Of a DNA stretch of 53,356 bases, positions 34,695-44,352 are shown piece after piece. Both the position numbers and the translations under genes were made by a program. Each line of letters starts with the position of its first letter. Position 1 is the first letter of the stretch. This DNA is from Candidatus Dojkabacteria bacterium (lineage in GTDB: Bacteria > Patescibacteriota > Dojkabacteria > JAOAGR01). Under the pieces are notes generated by a model that saw nothing but the letters and a program-made list of their open reading frames with translations, was not told the origin of the DNA and made no database searches. The stretch spans positions 1 to 53,356 of the forward strand of contig JAOAGR010000007.1 of NCBI GenBank assembly GCA_026415655.1. The letters are read 5' to 3'.

Positions 34695-35822
34695 ATGTTT
34701 AATCTAAATATATCTAATTTATTGCCTTACATAGAAGTATTTCCAATAATTTTTATTTCATTCGTAATTGGTTTCTTAATAACTCCAATATTACGTTTAA
34801 TCGGACTTAGATTTGGCTTTTCAACCAAACCAAAATCTTTATCTAATGAAAATGAGCGAGGATACGAAACTAGATTACACAAAGTAACAATGTCACGACT
34901 GGGTGAATTTGCCGTTTTAATACCACTATTTATACTGATATGGAATCAATATCCACAAATGGATCTTAAAATGCTCGGAATTCTTGTCTCAATAGCAATT
35001 ATAGGCATATTAGGAGCTTTTGATTCAAAATACAATTTGTCTGAAATAATAAAACTTCCGATACTCATAATTGCGACTTTAATATTGATATTTACAGGAA
35101 CCTACTTTGACATTACATCAAGTCTCTTCAATCCCGGTATACCAGATATTTATTTCAAAAATCCAATAACAAATTCTGATATTTCATCGCTATCATTTTT
35201 ATTCACATTGATATGGATACCCGTGATATCAACCGCAGTAAGTTATGTCGGTGGTGTCGATGGCTTATCCGAAGGTACCACGGCTATAGCACTTATGATA
35301 TTTCTTTTGATAGGTATCAGAATTAATGATCCCATCACGGTATCAATAGCATCTATATGTCTTGGCGGATTAGTAGGTTTATTGCCTTATAACTTCCACC
35401 CCGCGATAATATATTCGGAGCATCTTATTTATGGATTTCTAATAGCTATTTTGTCTATCACATCACAGGCTAAGATCGCCACTTCGATACTAATTTTGAC
35501 ATTACCAATAGTGGATTTTGTGTATGTTGTAATAAACAGAACCAATAAGTTCTTACAATCGGAAAAAGAGAAAAACTTTCTAAATTGGCTTAGAGCTATA
35601 GGAACAGGTGATAAAAATCATCTACATCACAAAATGCTACAACTAGGCTTAAAACCCCATCAAATTTCTTTGATACAATATCTAATTTATGCAATACTTG
35701 GATTAACCGCTATAGCAGTGTCCGGAATGTTTCTGACGCTCTCCCTACTTGGCACTTTGACGGCTTGTGTGCTAATATATTATTGGATTAATATAAAAAT
35801 AATAAACAACAAAAATGAATAA
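34695..35822 (+). CDS. Polyprenyl-phosphate sugar-1-phosphate transferase (WecA/TagO/MraY superfamily)
   Basis: This is a 375-residue integral membrane enzyme with about ten hydrophobic segments. The motif TRLHKVTMSRLGEFAVL stands for the family's H-x-x-P-x-PR-x-GG segment, VGGVDGLSEGTT for the N-x-x-DG-x-DGL aspartate motif, and DKNHLHHKMLQLGL near residue 315 for the cytoplasmic HLHH-type motif. That HLHH form points to the WecA/TagO branch (N-acetylhexosamine-1-phosphate onto undecaprenyl phosphate) more than to MraY. Several usually fixed residues differ (the two Gly after Arg, and Asn before VDG). Its product would feed surface glycan synthesis. The next gene starts inside its last codons. 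Confidence 0.82.
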   Translation: MFNLNISNLLPYIEVFPIIFISFVIGFLITPILRLIGLRFGFSTKPKSLSNENERGYETRLHKVTMSRLGEFAVLIPLFILIWNQYPQMDLKMLGILVSIAIIGILGAFDSKYNLSEIIKLPILIIATLILIFTGTYFDITSSLFNPGIPDIYFKNPITNSDISSLSFLFTLIWIPVISTAVSYVGGVDGLSEGTTAIALMIFLLIGIRINDPITVSIASICLGGLVGLLPYNFHPAIIYSEHLIYGFLIAILSITSQAKIATSILILTLPIVDFVYVVINRTNKFLQSEKEKNFLNWLRAIGTGDKNHLHHKMLQLGLKPHQISLIQYLIYAILGLTAIAVSGMFLTLSLLGTLTACVLIYYWINIKIINNKNE

Positions 35823-36198
35823 AATGCGTGAATCTGAAATAAAACAAATAATCGAACAAATTAAAAAAAATTGGGGTACTTATTGTTCTGCGTGTGGGGC
35901 AAAAAAGACAGATGATTCATTTAAAGTTGTTGATTTACAAGCAAATGTAATTAAGCTCATATCCGAATGTCCTGTATGTAAACAAAAAACGATGATCAAT
36001 GCTGTATCTAACGTCGGTATGCAGGTAAGTCAGATTGTTACTGACCTGACTATGGAAGAGATGAACAAGTTTAATCGACCATTATCAAATGATGATTTTT
36101 TAGAATTTTATTCTCAAATCAAAAATATAGAAAAAGCTAAAGATTTGTTTTTTAGTGGTGGGACTGGTCAAAGTAGTACAAATTCAGATAATTCCTAA
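35815..36198 (+). CDS. Zinc-ribbon protein, unknown function
   Basis: This 127-residue protein carries YCSACGAKKTDDSF and, about 30 residues later, SECPVCKQK, so two C-x2-C knuckles form one zinc ribbon (about 20-65). The rest is helical (LTMEEMNKFNRPLSNDDFLEFY) with a Ser/Asn-rich end. No family is recognised. The start at 35815 overlaps the upstream stop by 8 bases; an ATG at 35824 is an alternative. Coupled translation with the membrane transferase is likely, but a shared task is not evident. Confidence 0.75.
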   Translation: MNKMRESEIKQIIEQIKKNWGTYCSACGAKKTDDSFKVVDLQANVIKLISECPVCKQKTMINAVSNVGMQVSQIVTDLTMEEMNKFNRPLSNDDFLEFYSQIKNIEKAKDLFFSGGTGQSSTNSDNS

Positions 36199-36637
36199 TA
36201 ATTTTTTAATACTATTCTCATATTTAAATTCCATTTTGAAATTTGTATTAAATGAATTGTGTCAACAGTATATTTTTATTTTGTCAATAATTCTTCAAGA
36301 CACACAACCATCTATAATTAGTGTTCTTTTATATTTAAGTGCATTCATAATATTGAATAAAGGCAAATAATTTTAATTTGACAAGTTTACTTTTAATAAG
36401 CACTAATTGCACAAGTATATTTATTTTAAAAGTTATTTATTATAAACCTTTAATAACTTTCAAGATTTCTTATGAAATTAGGATAATTGAAATTAGTAAT
36501 AAATATTGAATTATGAGATTGTTATGTTATAAAAAAATAATTTAATCTATATCGGCATTACAATCCAAACCCTAAAAGAAAAAGGTAATCTTATAATGAT
36601 ATTTTGCTTATCTTAACTATTACCATTTACGCAAAAT
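36199..36637. other. Non-coding convergent spacer
   Basis: AT-rich. A 71-codon hydrophobic frame at 36155-36370 overlaps the zinc-ribbon gene and has biased, low-complexity composition, so I do not call it. No clear terminator or RNA is seen. Confidence 0.4.
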
Positions 36638-37441
36638 TTAAATACTGCCTTTAAAAATCCTAACCCAATCCTGAAGCATCAATTCACTTGGTCTTTTATC
36701 CAGTATCTCTGATGGTATATGCCTCAGATCCAAAATAATCTTTCTCAAGTTATTTTTTACTTTTTTTCTAGGCTCAGAGAATGCATATTTGATATACGAG
36801 GCCAATAAACGACGATTATAATCTTTATACTCATCATCACGCACTACAGTCATATAAGCTGAATAAACCTTTGGTTCTGGATAAAAAGATTTTGGTGATA
36901 ATACAAATTCTATCCTAGGCTTGCCAAAAAGTCTTATATAATTTGCTAAAAAATCTGCTTTCGGCGGCGTGGAGATATAGCTTTCTACTACTTCTTTTTG
37001 TAATATAAAATGCAACTCTGTCCAATCCAGTGTGCTTTCTAACAAATTCATTATAATTTTTTTAGCTGAATTGTAGGGTAAAGAGGAAAAAACCTTAATC
37101 TTCTGCTCTTTTATCTTGCTATAATCAAACTTAGTAGCATCCTCCCAAAATATTTCATAATTTGAATAATTTTCAAGAACTTTTGTTAAAACTTCTTTTA
37201 AACTTTGATCAATCTCTATCAGATATACTTTTTTTGCATATTTACAAAACTCATAAGTAAAAATACCCATACCTGGACCTATCTCTAAAACAATGTCATT
37301 CTTTGTAATATTTATATTTGATAATATGCTATTTAACTTATACTCATCTATCAAATAATTTTGACCAAATTTTTTGGATGGTGAAATATCATACTTATTG
37401 AGAAAAGTCTTTATTATCTTTATGTTAGCTAAAGTAGACAT
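36638..37441 (-). CDS. rsmA: 16S rRNA adenine-N6 dimethyltransferase RsmA (KsgA)
   Basis: RsmA dimethylates two adenines in the 3' hairpin of 16S rRNA. The 267 residues contain KKFGQNYLIDEYKL (23-36), motif I VLEIGPGMGIFTYEF (51-65), the acidic IEIDQSL, and the C-terminal domain with FYPEPKVYSAYM and EPRKKVKNNLRK. The catalytic motif, usually NLPYNIS, is SLPYNSA (120-126), so the first Asn is replaced by Ser. Erm-type enzymes also share this fold, but the RSPKVxS-like C-terminal segment favours RsmA. Its start overlaps the end of the next membrane gene upstream by one base. Confidence 0.92.
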   Translation of the reverse strand: MSTLANIKIIKTFLNKYDISPSKKFGQNYLIDEYKLNSILSNINITKNDIVLEIGPGMGIFTYEFCKYAKKVYLIEIDQSLKEVLTKVLENYSNYEIFWEDATKFDYSKIKEQKIKVFSSLPYNSAKKIIMNLLESTLDWTELHFILQKEVVESYISTPPKADFLANYIRLFGKPRIEFVLSPKSFYPEPKVYSAYMTVVRDDEYKDYNRRLLASYIKYAFSEPRKKVKNNLRKIILDLRHIPSEILDKRPSELMLQDWVRIFKGSI

Positions 37442-37839
37442 TAGATTATTTCATCCAACAAAAGATTATACAAAGAAAATACAACACTTATAAATAACAT
37501 AAGAAAATTTCTAGACATTTCAATCTCACCAATTTTTAGCTCTTTTGTTACTATTCCTCCAAAACCTCCTTGTGTAATAGAAAAACCATTCAGAAAAAGA
37601 TCAAATAAAAAAATAACGCACCATGCAAATCCAGTAAAAAATATAAATTTAACTATAATATTGGGCTTCAATGTAAAAAATCTAATAAATCTAATATAAC
37701 TCGCATTCAAAAATACTAATGCAATAGCTAACACAAAATAATTTAACAAATACATTACTTCAAAACCCAAAAATACTTTTTCCAAAACAAAAATTAGCGC
37801 TAAAAAACACATAAATTTCAAAAATGTATCTTTATTCAT
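37441..37839 (-). CDS. Four-helix membrane protein, unknown function
   Basis: This 132-residue protein has four hydrophobic segments: about 8-24, 26-44 (MYLLNYFVLAIALVFL), 62-84 (NIIVKFIFFTGFAWCVIFLFDLF) and 110-130. No family is recognised. It ends on the first base of rsmA and is probably co-transcribed with it. A GATAAT hexamer precedes the ATG by only 3 nt, which is too close for a firm promoter claim. Confidence 0.65.
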   Translation of the reverse strand: MNKDTFLKFMCFLALIFVLEKVFLGFEVMYLLNYFVLAIALVFLNASYIRFIRFFTLKPNIIVKFIFFTGFAWCVIFLFDLFLNGFSITQGGFGGIVTKELKIGEIEMSRNFLMLFISVVFSLYNLLLDEII

Positions 37840-37892
37840 ATGATTATCTAGTTGATATCGCTATAAGAATAGCATATATTTTGATAAAGAAC

Positions 37893-38480
37893 ATGGCAAA
37901 ACGTAGTTTCAACTTACTTATAAAACCAGTACTACAAAAGGATTTTACCGATAAATTGTATGATTTCGTCACAGGTCCTTTGAGATATATCGTTGTCATT
38001 ATAATTTTCGTCATAGTCATTGTATTTGCTTTCCGTTTACCATTAGACATCAGGTTAAAAGATCTAGAAAAAGAAACAGAGAAATTATCTAAAAATATAG
38101 ACATAGAATTATACCCTGAAAAAGTGGCCAAATATGAAGAAATAAGCCGAAAAGAAGCAATCGTTGCTGGTTATGAAGACCTTATTACAACGGATTCAAG
38201 TAACGGAAAAATTATTAGTGTTTCATTCATACTGGATGAAATAAACAAAATAATTAATAAGTTCAACCAAAATATAAAAATCGAGAATATCAGTATAGAA
38301 ACTAAAGGAAACGAATCTACAATAAATATACGAGGTTATACATCTCGGTTTCAGGATATTTCTATTCTACAGCAGGATTTGAAAAACATAAAAAATGTAA
38401 AAGATGTAATCGTAAATAATTTATCTAGTGAAGAAGGAAAAACTCCATCATTTAATATAATCGTAGCGATGTCAATATAA
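37893..38480 (+). CDS. PilN-like type IV pilus assembly protein
   Basis: From ATG 37893 the protein has 195 residues: a basic start (MAKRSFNLLIKPVLQ), one membrane helix (YIVVIIIFVIVIVFAF), a short coiled coil (LKDLEKETEKLSKNI) and a C-terminal ferredoxin-like domain ending NIIVAMSI. This is the plan of PilN, the inner-membrane alignment protein of type IV pili. An upstream ATG at 37824 would overlap the divergent gene and add an odd Tyr-rich leader, so I prefer 37893. The sequence match is by architecture, not by strong motifs. It pairs with the PilO-like gene 9 bases downstream. Confidence 0.6.
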   Translation: MAKRSFNLLIKPVLQKDFTDKLYDFVTGPLRYIVVIIIFVIVIVFAFRLPLDIRLKDLEKETEKLSKNIDIELYPEKVAKYEEISRKEAIVAGYEDLITTDSSNGKIISVSFILDEINKIINKFNQNIKIENISIETKGNESTINIRGYTSRFQDISILQQDLKNIKNVKDVIVNNLSSEEGKTPSFNIIVAMSI

Positions 38481-38489
38481 ATATAGGTT

Positions 38490-39182
38490 ATGTACAACGA
38501 CATACATGCAAACAAGTTATCTTTAAAAAATATTTTCTACTATAACCGACAAAGAAAAACATATGTTGAATTAGCTATTTCCCTGATCATTATAGTAGTA
38601 TTTTTAATTTTTGCACTTATACCCACTATCGGAACGATAGACAAAGTAAAAGAAAGTATAGAAAAATATGAAGAGATAAAGGAGAAACAAAAAAGGATAT
38701 TGGATCAAGGACGAAAATTAGAAAGTCTATCCAATGAAGAGATTGGATCGCTATCACAAGAAATCCAATACCTGCATAAAATAGTTCCTAACCAAACCGA
38801 TATCAGATTAATTTATGTAAATATATATAATCGTGCAAGAAAAACAAACACTGTAATAAAAAGTATAAAACTAAATGAACCGAAATCATCTATCAGTTCC
38901 AATATTTTTTTATCCTCAAAATCTTTAGAAGTTGAACTACAGCTAGAAAATAACAGCATAAACGACTTAAATCAATTTATAAAACAAATTGAAGGACCAC
39001 AGGCCTTCCCTTTTCCAAGTATGATAACAAAAGTCAATATTCAAGATCCAAATATCAGGACAGAAGAGTCATCAAACAACACATCAAATAACCAAAATCA
39101 AGAAGAAAATTCTGCAAGAAATATACAATCAAATTTAACTATGTTACTCTTTTTTCCTGAAAATGCGAATTTTACCAATTAG
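38490..39182 (+). CDS. PilO-like type IV pilus assembly protein
   Basis: This 230-residue protein has an N-terminal membrane helix (LAISLIIIVVFLIFALIPTI, about 28-47), a coiled coil (KVKESIEKYEEIKEKQKRIL), then an alpha/beta domain (KIVPNQTDIRLIYVNIYNRA) and a Ser/Asn/Gln-rich stretch near the end. This matches PilO, which forms a heterodimer with PilN. The other pilus genes (pilB, pilC, pilM, pilin) are not in the window. The assignment rests on topology and on the PilN-like partner. Confidence 0.6.
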   Translation: MYNDIHANKLSLKNIFYYNRQRKTYVELAISLIIIVVFLIFALIPTIGTIDKVKESIEKYEEIKEKQKRILDQGRKLESLSNEEIGSLSQEIQYLHKIVPNQTDIRLIYVNIYNRARKTNTVIKSIKLNEPKSSISSNIFLSSKSLEVELQLENNSINDLNQFIKQIEGPQAFPFPSMITKVNIQDPNIRTEESSNNTSNNQNQEENSARNIQSNLTMLLFFPENANFTN

Positions 39183-39224
39183 AGACATTAGCAGCGTTTC
39201 GCATTATTTGCTAAAATTGTTGTT

Positions 39225-40313
39225 ATGAAAAAAGATTACTATGAAATACTTGGTGTAAGCAGAAATGCAACACAAGAAGAGATAAAAAAGGCGTTTCGTA
39301 AAAAAGCAGCACAATTGCATCCTGACAAAAATAAAGCCCCTGATGCACATGAGAGATTCAAAGAATTGAATGAAGCTTATCAGGTTCTATCGGATGAGAA
39401 TAAAAGACGAGTTTATGACCAATTTGGCACTGCAGATTTTTATAATACTGGTAGCGGTGGTGGATTTAATTATCAGCAATTTGATATTGATCTTGATGAT
39501 CTATTTGGAATGGGATCTATTTTTGGCTCACCATTTGAGGAATTCTTTGGTGGTGGACGTAAACAGAGAAACAGACCAAGAAAAGGAACAGATGTCTATG
39601 CACAGGTAGAAATTACTTTAAAAGAAGTTATTACGGGTACAGAGAAAGAAATCAAATACACAAGATTAGACAAATGCAAAGCATGCAATGGTAAAGGAGG
39701 GTCACGAGTTGAGAAATGCCAAACGTGTAAAGGCACAGGTAGAGTTCAACAAATAAATCGTACTCCATTTGGTAATATCCAATTTGTTACAACATGTCCA
39801 ACATGCAATGGTAGTGGTGAAACTGTAACTGAAAAATGCACCATATGCAAAGGGCAAGGGACTATTCAGAATCTTCATGTAATAAAAATCAAAATACCTG
39901 CCGGAATAGAACATAAAATGAATTTAAGATATGAAGGCGAAGGAAATGTGGGTTCAAATGAAGTACGTGGTGATTTGTTTGTAGAGGTGTTAATAAAAAA
40001 TGATCCAAAATACAAACGCGTAAACAATGATATAGTACACGAGATAGAAGTCGACATTATTGACATGCTTATTGGTCAAAATATAAGTGTAGAAACGCTG
40101 AATGGAACGAAAAGCATAACTATCAAACCTGGTACAAATCCTTTTGAACAAGTGGTCTTACAAGGACTCGGCATACCAGATTTAAGAAGCAAAAAAAGAG
40201 GAAATTTTCTTGTAACAATAAAACCAATAATGCCGAAAAATATAACAGAAGAACAGAAACAATTGTTATTAAAATTCAAAGAATTAGAAAACAAGAAAAA
40301 TAGATGGATTTAA
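39225..40313 (+). CDS. dnaJ: Chaperone DnaJ (type A Hsp40)
   Basis: DnaJ delivers clients to DnaK and stimulates its ATPase. The 362 residues have the J domain with HPD at 32-34, a Gly/Phe region (about 75-115), four zinc repeats ([32 protein letters not shown]) and the C-terminal substrate domains. TAAAAT ends 7 nt before the ATG and no Shine-Dalgarno site is seen. dnaK and grpE are not adjacent; instead the gene overlaps the ftsQ-like gene by 10 bases and so leads a cell-division operon. Confidence 0.97.
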   Translation: MKKDYYEILGVSRNATQEEIKKAFRKKAAQLHPDKNKAPDAHERFKELNEAYQVLSDENKRRVYDQFGTADFYNTGSGGGFNYQQFDIDLDDLFGMGSIFGSPFEEFFGGGRKQRNRPRKGTDVYAQVEITLKEVITGTEKEIKYTRLDKCKACNGKGGSRVEKCQTCKGTGRVQQINRTPFGNIQFVTTCPTCNGSGETVTEKCTICKGQGTIQNLHVIKIKIPAGIEHKMNLRYEGEGNVGSNEVRGDLFVEVLIKNDPKYKRVNNDIVHEIEVDIIDMLIGQNISVETLNGTKSITIKPGTNPFEQVVLQGLGIPDLRSKKRGNFLVTIKPIMPKNITEEQKQLLLKFKELENKKNRWI

Positions 40314-41011
40314 AAAAACGATCAAATCTTACGAAGATATTTTTTATTACAATAATAATCTCAACTATACTAATAATATTAGGATCGTTAATTTACAATA
40401 CGCCTAAACAAATACATATAACTTCAAATACACCTGAAAATATTGATCTTTATAAAGATGAATTAAAAGAATATCTGTCTAGAGAAATTTATTTCAAAGT
40501 CAATCCAGCAGACATAGAAAATGAATTAAAAATGAAATATCCATTTATTCAAAAGATAAATATCAATAAACTTATAATTTACGGTTTTATCATAAACGTA
40601 GAAGAATTTTTACCTGTTTTAGAAATAAGATCTGCAGATAAAAAATATTTTTATATAGATAAAAATTTAAATGTTATTACATCAGAAAGACAATATAAAT
40701 CAAATAACATAATAGTCTCAATCGAATACCAAAGTGCGAATCCAGAACAAATAGATACATTCATCTTGAAAAATATATTAGATTTGTGTATTAAAATACA
40801 AGATAAATTAGAGAAAATACAAAAAATTTATTTTGATAATTTAGGCATGTTAACTATAATATTGAACAACAATAAATCTATAAAACTAGATTTAACAGAA
40901 TCTTTTAGTGATATAGGAACACAAATAGAAAAACTTAGAATGCTCTTGGAAGATAAGATACAATTTAATACTGCTGATCTGAGATTTAAAGATAATATAA
41001 TAGTAAAATGA
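40304..41011 (+). CDS. ftsQ: FtsQ/DivIB-like cell division protein
   Basis: This 235-residue protein has a short basic cytoplasmic start, one membrane helix ([20 protein letters not shown], about 12-31), a POTRA-like segment (about 36-100, including [19 protein letters not shown]) and a beta domain ending [14 protein letters not shown], the family's D-x-R-x-x-D-x-x-x-V-K end. FtsQ links early and late division proteins. Sequence identity to known FtsQ is low, so the call leans on topology, the C-terminal motif and position directly before ftsA. Confidence 0.8.
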   Translation: MDLKKRSNLTKIFFITIIISTILIILGSLIYNTPKQIHITSNTPENIDLYKDELKEYLSREIYFKVNPADIENELKMKYPFIQKININKLIIYGFIINVEEFLPVLEIRSADKKYFYIDKNLNVITSERQYKSNNIIVSIEYQSANPEQIDTFILKNILDLCIKIQDKLEKIQKIYFDNLGMLTIILNNNKSIKLDLTESFSDIGTQIEKLRMLLEDKIQFNTADLRFKDNIIVK

Positions 41012-41017
41012 AATATA

Positions 41018-42358
41018 ATGGCGGCACATCAAGAAATAATTACGGGAGTTGATATAGGTTCCTATAAGATATCCACTATCATATGTAATGTGGAATATAA
41101 TGATAATATTCCTACTGTCTCAGTAATTGGCTGCGCGACTGTACCATCCAAAGGAGTTAGAAAAGGAGTGATAGTCAATATTAATGAAGTAGTAAACTGT
41201 ATACAACAATGTTTACAAGCAGCGGAAAAAATGGCTGGTATTTCCGTTACTGACGTAAATGTCTCTATTAACGGAATACATATAATGTCCAGTAACAACA
41301 AAGGTATAGTATCAGTAACAAATGAAGAGATCGATCAAAATGATATTAGAAGGGTTATCGAGAATTCAAAAAATACTGCCGTATCTCAACAAGTTCGTAA
41401 GATTATTCATGTGATACCAAGAGAATTTATTGTGGATACCCAAAAAGGTATAAAAGAACCTCTTGGAATGCAAGGATCTAGGCTTGAAGTGGATACGCAC
41501 ATAATTTCTGGATTGAGCACGGCTGTTAGTAACACGGAAAAAGTCATCATAGAATCTGGATATAAACCAAATATTACTTTTGCCGGACTCGCCTCTGCCC
41601 AGAGCGTGCTTACAATGACAGAAAAAGATCTCGGAGTGATGTTGTTGGATATTGGACATGGTTGTACAACAATCACAATCTATCAAGAAGAATCTATTGC
41701 CTTCTCAGGTGTAGTTAATTTGGGTGGACAATCCATTACTAGTGACTTAGCTATAGGATTGCAAATACCGATTGAAGAGGCCGAAAAACTAAAAAAAAGA
41801 ATAGGATCAATCATTGAACGACAGAATTTTGTCAACAAAGAGCCATCAAATATACCTAGTTATCTGAGAAACGACATAACTAAAAACGACAGATTAAGTT
41901 TGTCAAATATAAAAGATAACGAGGAAGATGATGATCTTTTAGATATAAGTGAGTTAAAGATACCAGGTTTGCCTAAGCTATCAAAAAGAATCTATCAAGA
42001 AATTGTTACATGCAGATTAGACGAAATATTTCAAATGGTAAATAAAACTGTATCAAATGCTGGATTTACTACAAGAATGCCTGCCGGAATAGTAATCACC
42101 GGTGGGACTGCAAATTTATATAATATTAAGGAATATTGTCGCAATTATTTTGGAGTACTAACACGTATAGGGTCACCCCAGGGATTAGTAGGTCCATTGA
42201 TAGATGAAGTAGGCGATCCATCATTTGCCACAGCACAGGGCCTTATCTTAAAACAGATAAACGATCAATCATACAACATGGAGTCTGATCATCTAGAACC
42301 AGAAGGGGATGGGTTACTAGACAAAGTGATAAATTTCATTAAAAATCTAACTAACTAA
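41018..42358 (+). CDS. ftsA: Cell division protein FtsA
   Basis: FtsA is an actin-like ATPase that ties FtsZ to the membrane. The 446 residues show GVDIGSYKISTIIC near the start, the SHS2 (1C) domain (about 85-165), the phosphate-binding MLLDIGHGCTTITIY, and the GIVITGGTANLYNI segment. The end is KVINFIKNLTN, a short amphipathic helix as needed for membrane binding. An inserted acidic stretch (NEEDDDLLDISELK) lies near residue 310. The start may also be served by an internal TAAAAT 8 nt upstream. Confidence 0.95.
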   Translation: MAAHQEIITGVDIGSYKISTIICNVEYNDNIPTVSVIGCATVPSKGVRKGVIVNINEVVNCIQQCLQAAEKMAGISVTDVNVSINGIHIMSSNNKGIVSVTNEEIDQNDIRRVIENSKNTAVSQQVRKIIHVIPREFIVDTQKGIKEPLGMQGSRLEVDTHIISGLSTAVSNTEKVIIESGYKPNITFAGLASAQSVLTMTEKDLGVMLLDIGHGCTTITIYQEESIAFSGVVNLGGQSITSDLAIGLQIPIEEAEKLKKRIGSIIERQNFVNKEPSNIPSYLRNDITKNDRLSLSNIKDNEEDDDLLDISELKIPGLPKLSKRIYQEIVTCRLDEIFQMVNKTVSNAGFTTRMPAGIVITGGTANLYNIKEYCRNYFGVLTRIGSPQGLVGPLIDEVGDPSFATAQGLILKQINDQSYNMESDHLEPEGDGLLDKVINFIKNLTN

Positions 42359-42360
42359 TC

Positions 42361-43614
42361 ATGTTAATTGCACCGAAGAATGCAAAAATAAACAGTAAAA
42401 ACAAGGATAGAGATGTTCAACAGCCTCCTATCCAAATAAATCAGCATAATTTTTCACCATTAGAAGAAAATCCCTATTCTGATTTTGAGTCATTACAGGC
42501 ACGAATAATAGTATGTGGAGTTGGTGGCGCTGGATGTAATGCGGTCAATGCTATGGTGGCATCAGGTGAAATCCAAGGTGTTGAATTTTTAGCAGTAAAT
42601 ACTGACGCTCAAGTTTTAAAAAACTCACTAGCAAAACCTATAAACATCGGACGAGAACTTACTAAAGGACTAGGTGCTGGTAGCAATCCGATTATAGGTA
42701 AACAAGCTGCCGAAGACAGTGTAGATGTATTAAATGCTGCATTAGCTGGAGCTGATATGGTATTTATAACCGCTGGTATGGGTGGAGGTACAGGTACTGG
42801 AGCAGCGCCTGTCATAGCTGGCATAGCAAAAGGTAACGGTGCTTTAACAATAGGAGTAGTAACAAAACCTTTTAGATTTGAAGGCGAAAGAAAAATGGAA
42901 ATTGCCTTAAAAGGTATAGAAGAATTAAAGTCAAAGGTTGATGCTTTAATAGTCATACCAAATGAAAGAATCTTGAGTATCATAGACAGAAGCGTCAGCT
43001 ATAGGGACGCCATGAAAAAATCTGATGAAGTATTGAAAAACGCTATCCAGAGTATTTCTGATATCATTACAAAGGTTGGGTATATTAATGTGGATTTTGC
43101 CGATGTAAAAGCAATAATGCAAAATGCTGGAACAACACTAATGGGCATTGGACATTCTAATAGTAAAGAATCCCGAGCTATCGAAGCGACTAAAATGGCT
43201 ATTCAATCACCAATACTTGACTATTCGATAGATGGCGCGACAGGTGTTATTTTGATTATCAGATCCAATCCCGATATATCAATGATAGAAATATCAGAAG
43301 CAGCAGAGTATGTAAAAGGATACGTCCATCCTGATGCATTAATAAAAACGGGAGTGATTATTGACGAAAATCTGAGTGATACAGTTTATGTTACAGTGCT
43401 GGCGACTGGATTCAATATTGATCCTACTGACAACAGCCATATAAGTAAGTCCAATTCTTTTTTTGGTCTCCATTCCAACCCGCAGTTATCAAATTCTGGG
43501 GTAGGTCATGATTTTCATATGAATACAACTCAACAAAACAATACCACAGCAGATGATGAGGACTTAGACTCTACTCCTGCATTTCTAAGACGAAGAAATC
43601 CGCAAAATTTCTAA
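42361..43614 (+). CDS. ftsZ: Cell division protein FtsZ
   Basis: This tubulin-like GTPase forms the division ring. The 417 residues begin with a long polar extension (about 47 residues). They continue with VCGVGGAGCNAVNAM, the GTP signature GGGTGTG (141-147), the T7 loop NVDFADVKAIM, a flexible linker rich in Asn, Gln and His, and the conserved C-terminal peptide TPAFLRRR that binds FtsA. It starts 2 bases after the ftsA stop and ends at the rnc start. Confidence 0.98.
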   Translation: MLIAPKNAKINSKNKDRDVQQPPIQINQHNFSPLEENPYSDFESLQARIIVCGVGGAGCNAVNAMVASGEIQGVEFLAVNTDAQVLKNSLAKPINIGRELTKGLGAGSNPIIGKQAAEDSVDVLNAALAGADMVFITAGMGGGTGTGAAPVIAGIAKGNGALTIGVVTKPFRFEGERKMEIALKGIEELKSKVDALIVIPNERILSIIDRSVSYRDAMKKSDEVLKNAIQSISDIITKVGYINVDFADVKAIMQNAGTTLMGIGHSNSKESRAIEATKMAIQSPILDYSIDGATGVILIIRSNPDISMIEISEAAEYVKGYVHPDALIKTGVIIDENLSDTVYVTVLATGFNIDPTDNSHISKSNSFFGLHSNPQLSNSGVGHDFHMNTTQQNNTTADDEDLDSTPAFLRRRNPQNF

Positions 43615-44352
43615 ATGTCTCAACACGTAAATTACGAACACATCATTGAGAAAACTGAAAATAATAAGGTATCAAGGTTATTGAAGAAGATAGAGATAAA
43701 ATCTACCAATTTAGATTTATACAAAGAAGCACTAACACACAAATCAGCTTGTAAAAAACACAACGAAAGGCTTGAGTTTTTAGGTGATGCAGTATTGGAA
43801 TTAATTGTGACAGAATTGCTATTTAGAGATTTCCCACATCTTTCTGAGGGGGATATGACTAGTCTTAGAGCAGCAATAGTTAAAACTGAAACTCTCAGTA
43901 TGGTAGCTAAAAAGATGAGGCTTGGCCATTACATTATCATGTCAAAGAGCGAAGAAGCTACCGGAGGCCGAAAAAGACCATATATTTTGGCTGATGCATT
44001 TGAGGCTTTACTAGGTGCTATTTATTATGATCAAGGATTTGAAAAAGCAAAATCTTTTGTTAGAAAAAATCTGTACTATAAAGTAAAAGAAATTATAGAA
44101 ACTCGTGAAGATATAGATCCGAAGTCAAGATTACAAGAATTTGCACAAGAAAAATTTAAGCAAACACCAATATATAAAGTTATTCAAGAAGAAGGACCAG
44201 ATCATGATAAAACATTTACCGTGGTCACAATGATTGGTGAACATGTTTATTCAAAAGCAAAGGGCAAATCCAAACAATCAGCCGAACAAATTGCCGCTAG
44301 AAAAACATTAAAAAGATTAGAGAAAAAATTTAACAAAACTCAGATGAATTAA
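43615..44352 (+). CDS. rnc: Ribonuclease III
   Basis: RNase III cuts double-stranded RNA in rRNA and mRNA maturation. The 245 residues hold the catalytic signature ERLEFLGDAVLEL (51-63, Glu54 and Asp58), ILADAFEALLGAIYYDQG with the second acidic pair, and a C-terminal double-strand RNA-binding domain from about 170. The start follows the ftsZ stop directly. In type II CRISPR systems RNase III commonly processes the tracrRNA:crRNA duplex, so this enzyme is the likely partner of the locus at the left end. Confidence 0.97.
   Translation: MSQHVNYEHIIEKTENNKVSRLLKKIEIKSTNLDLYKEALTHKSACKKHNERLEFLGDAVLELIVTELLFRDFPHLSEGDMTSLRAAIVKTETLSMVAKKMRLGHYIIMSKSEEATGGRKRPYILADAFEALLGAIYYDQGFEKAKSFVRKNLYYKVKEIIETREDIDPKSRLQEFAQEKFKQTPIYKVIQEEGPDHDKTFTVVTMIGEHVYSKAKGKSKQSAEQIAARKTLKRLEKKFNKTQMN

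Noticed and set aside
36155-36370. 71-codon hydrophobic frame
   Set aside because: It overlaps the zinc-ribbon gene, has AT-driven Ile/Leu composition and no start signal.
41018-42358. PilM instead of FtsA, given the PilN/PilO-like pair nearby
   Set aside because: The gene is directly before ftsZ, carries the FtsA-type SHS2 region and ends in a C-terminal amphipathic helix.
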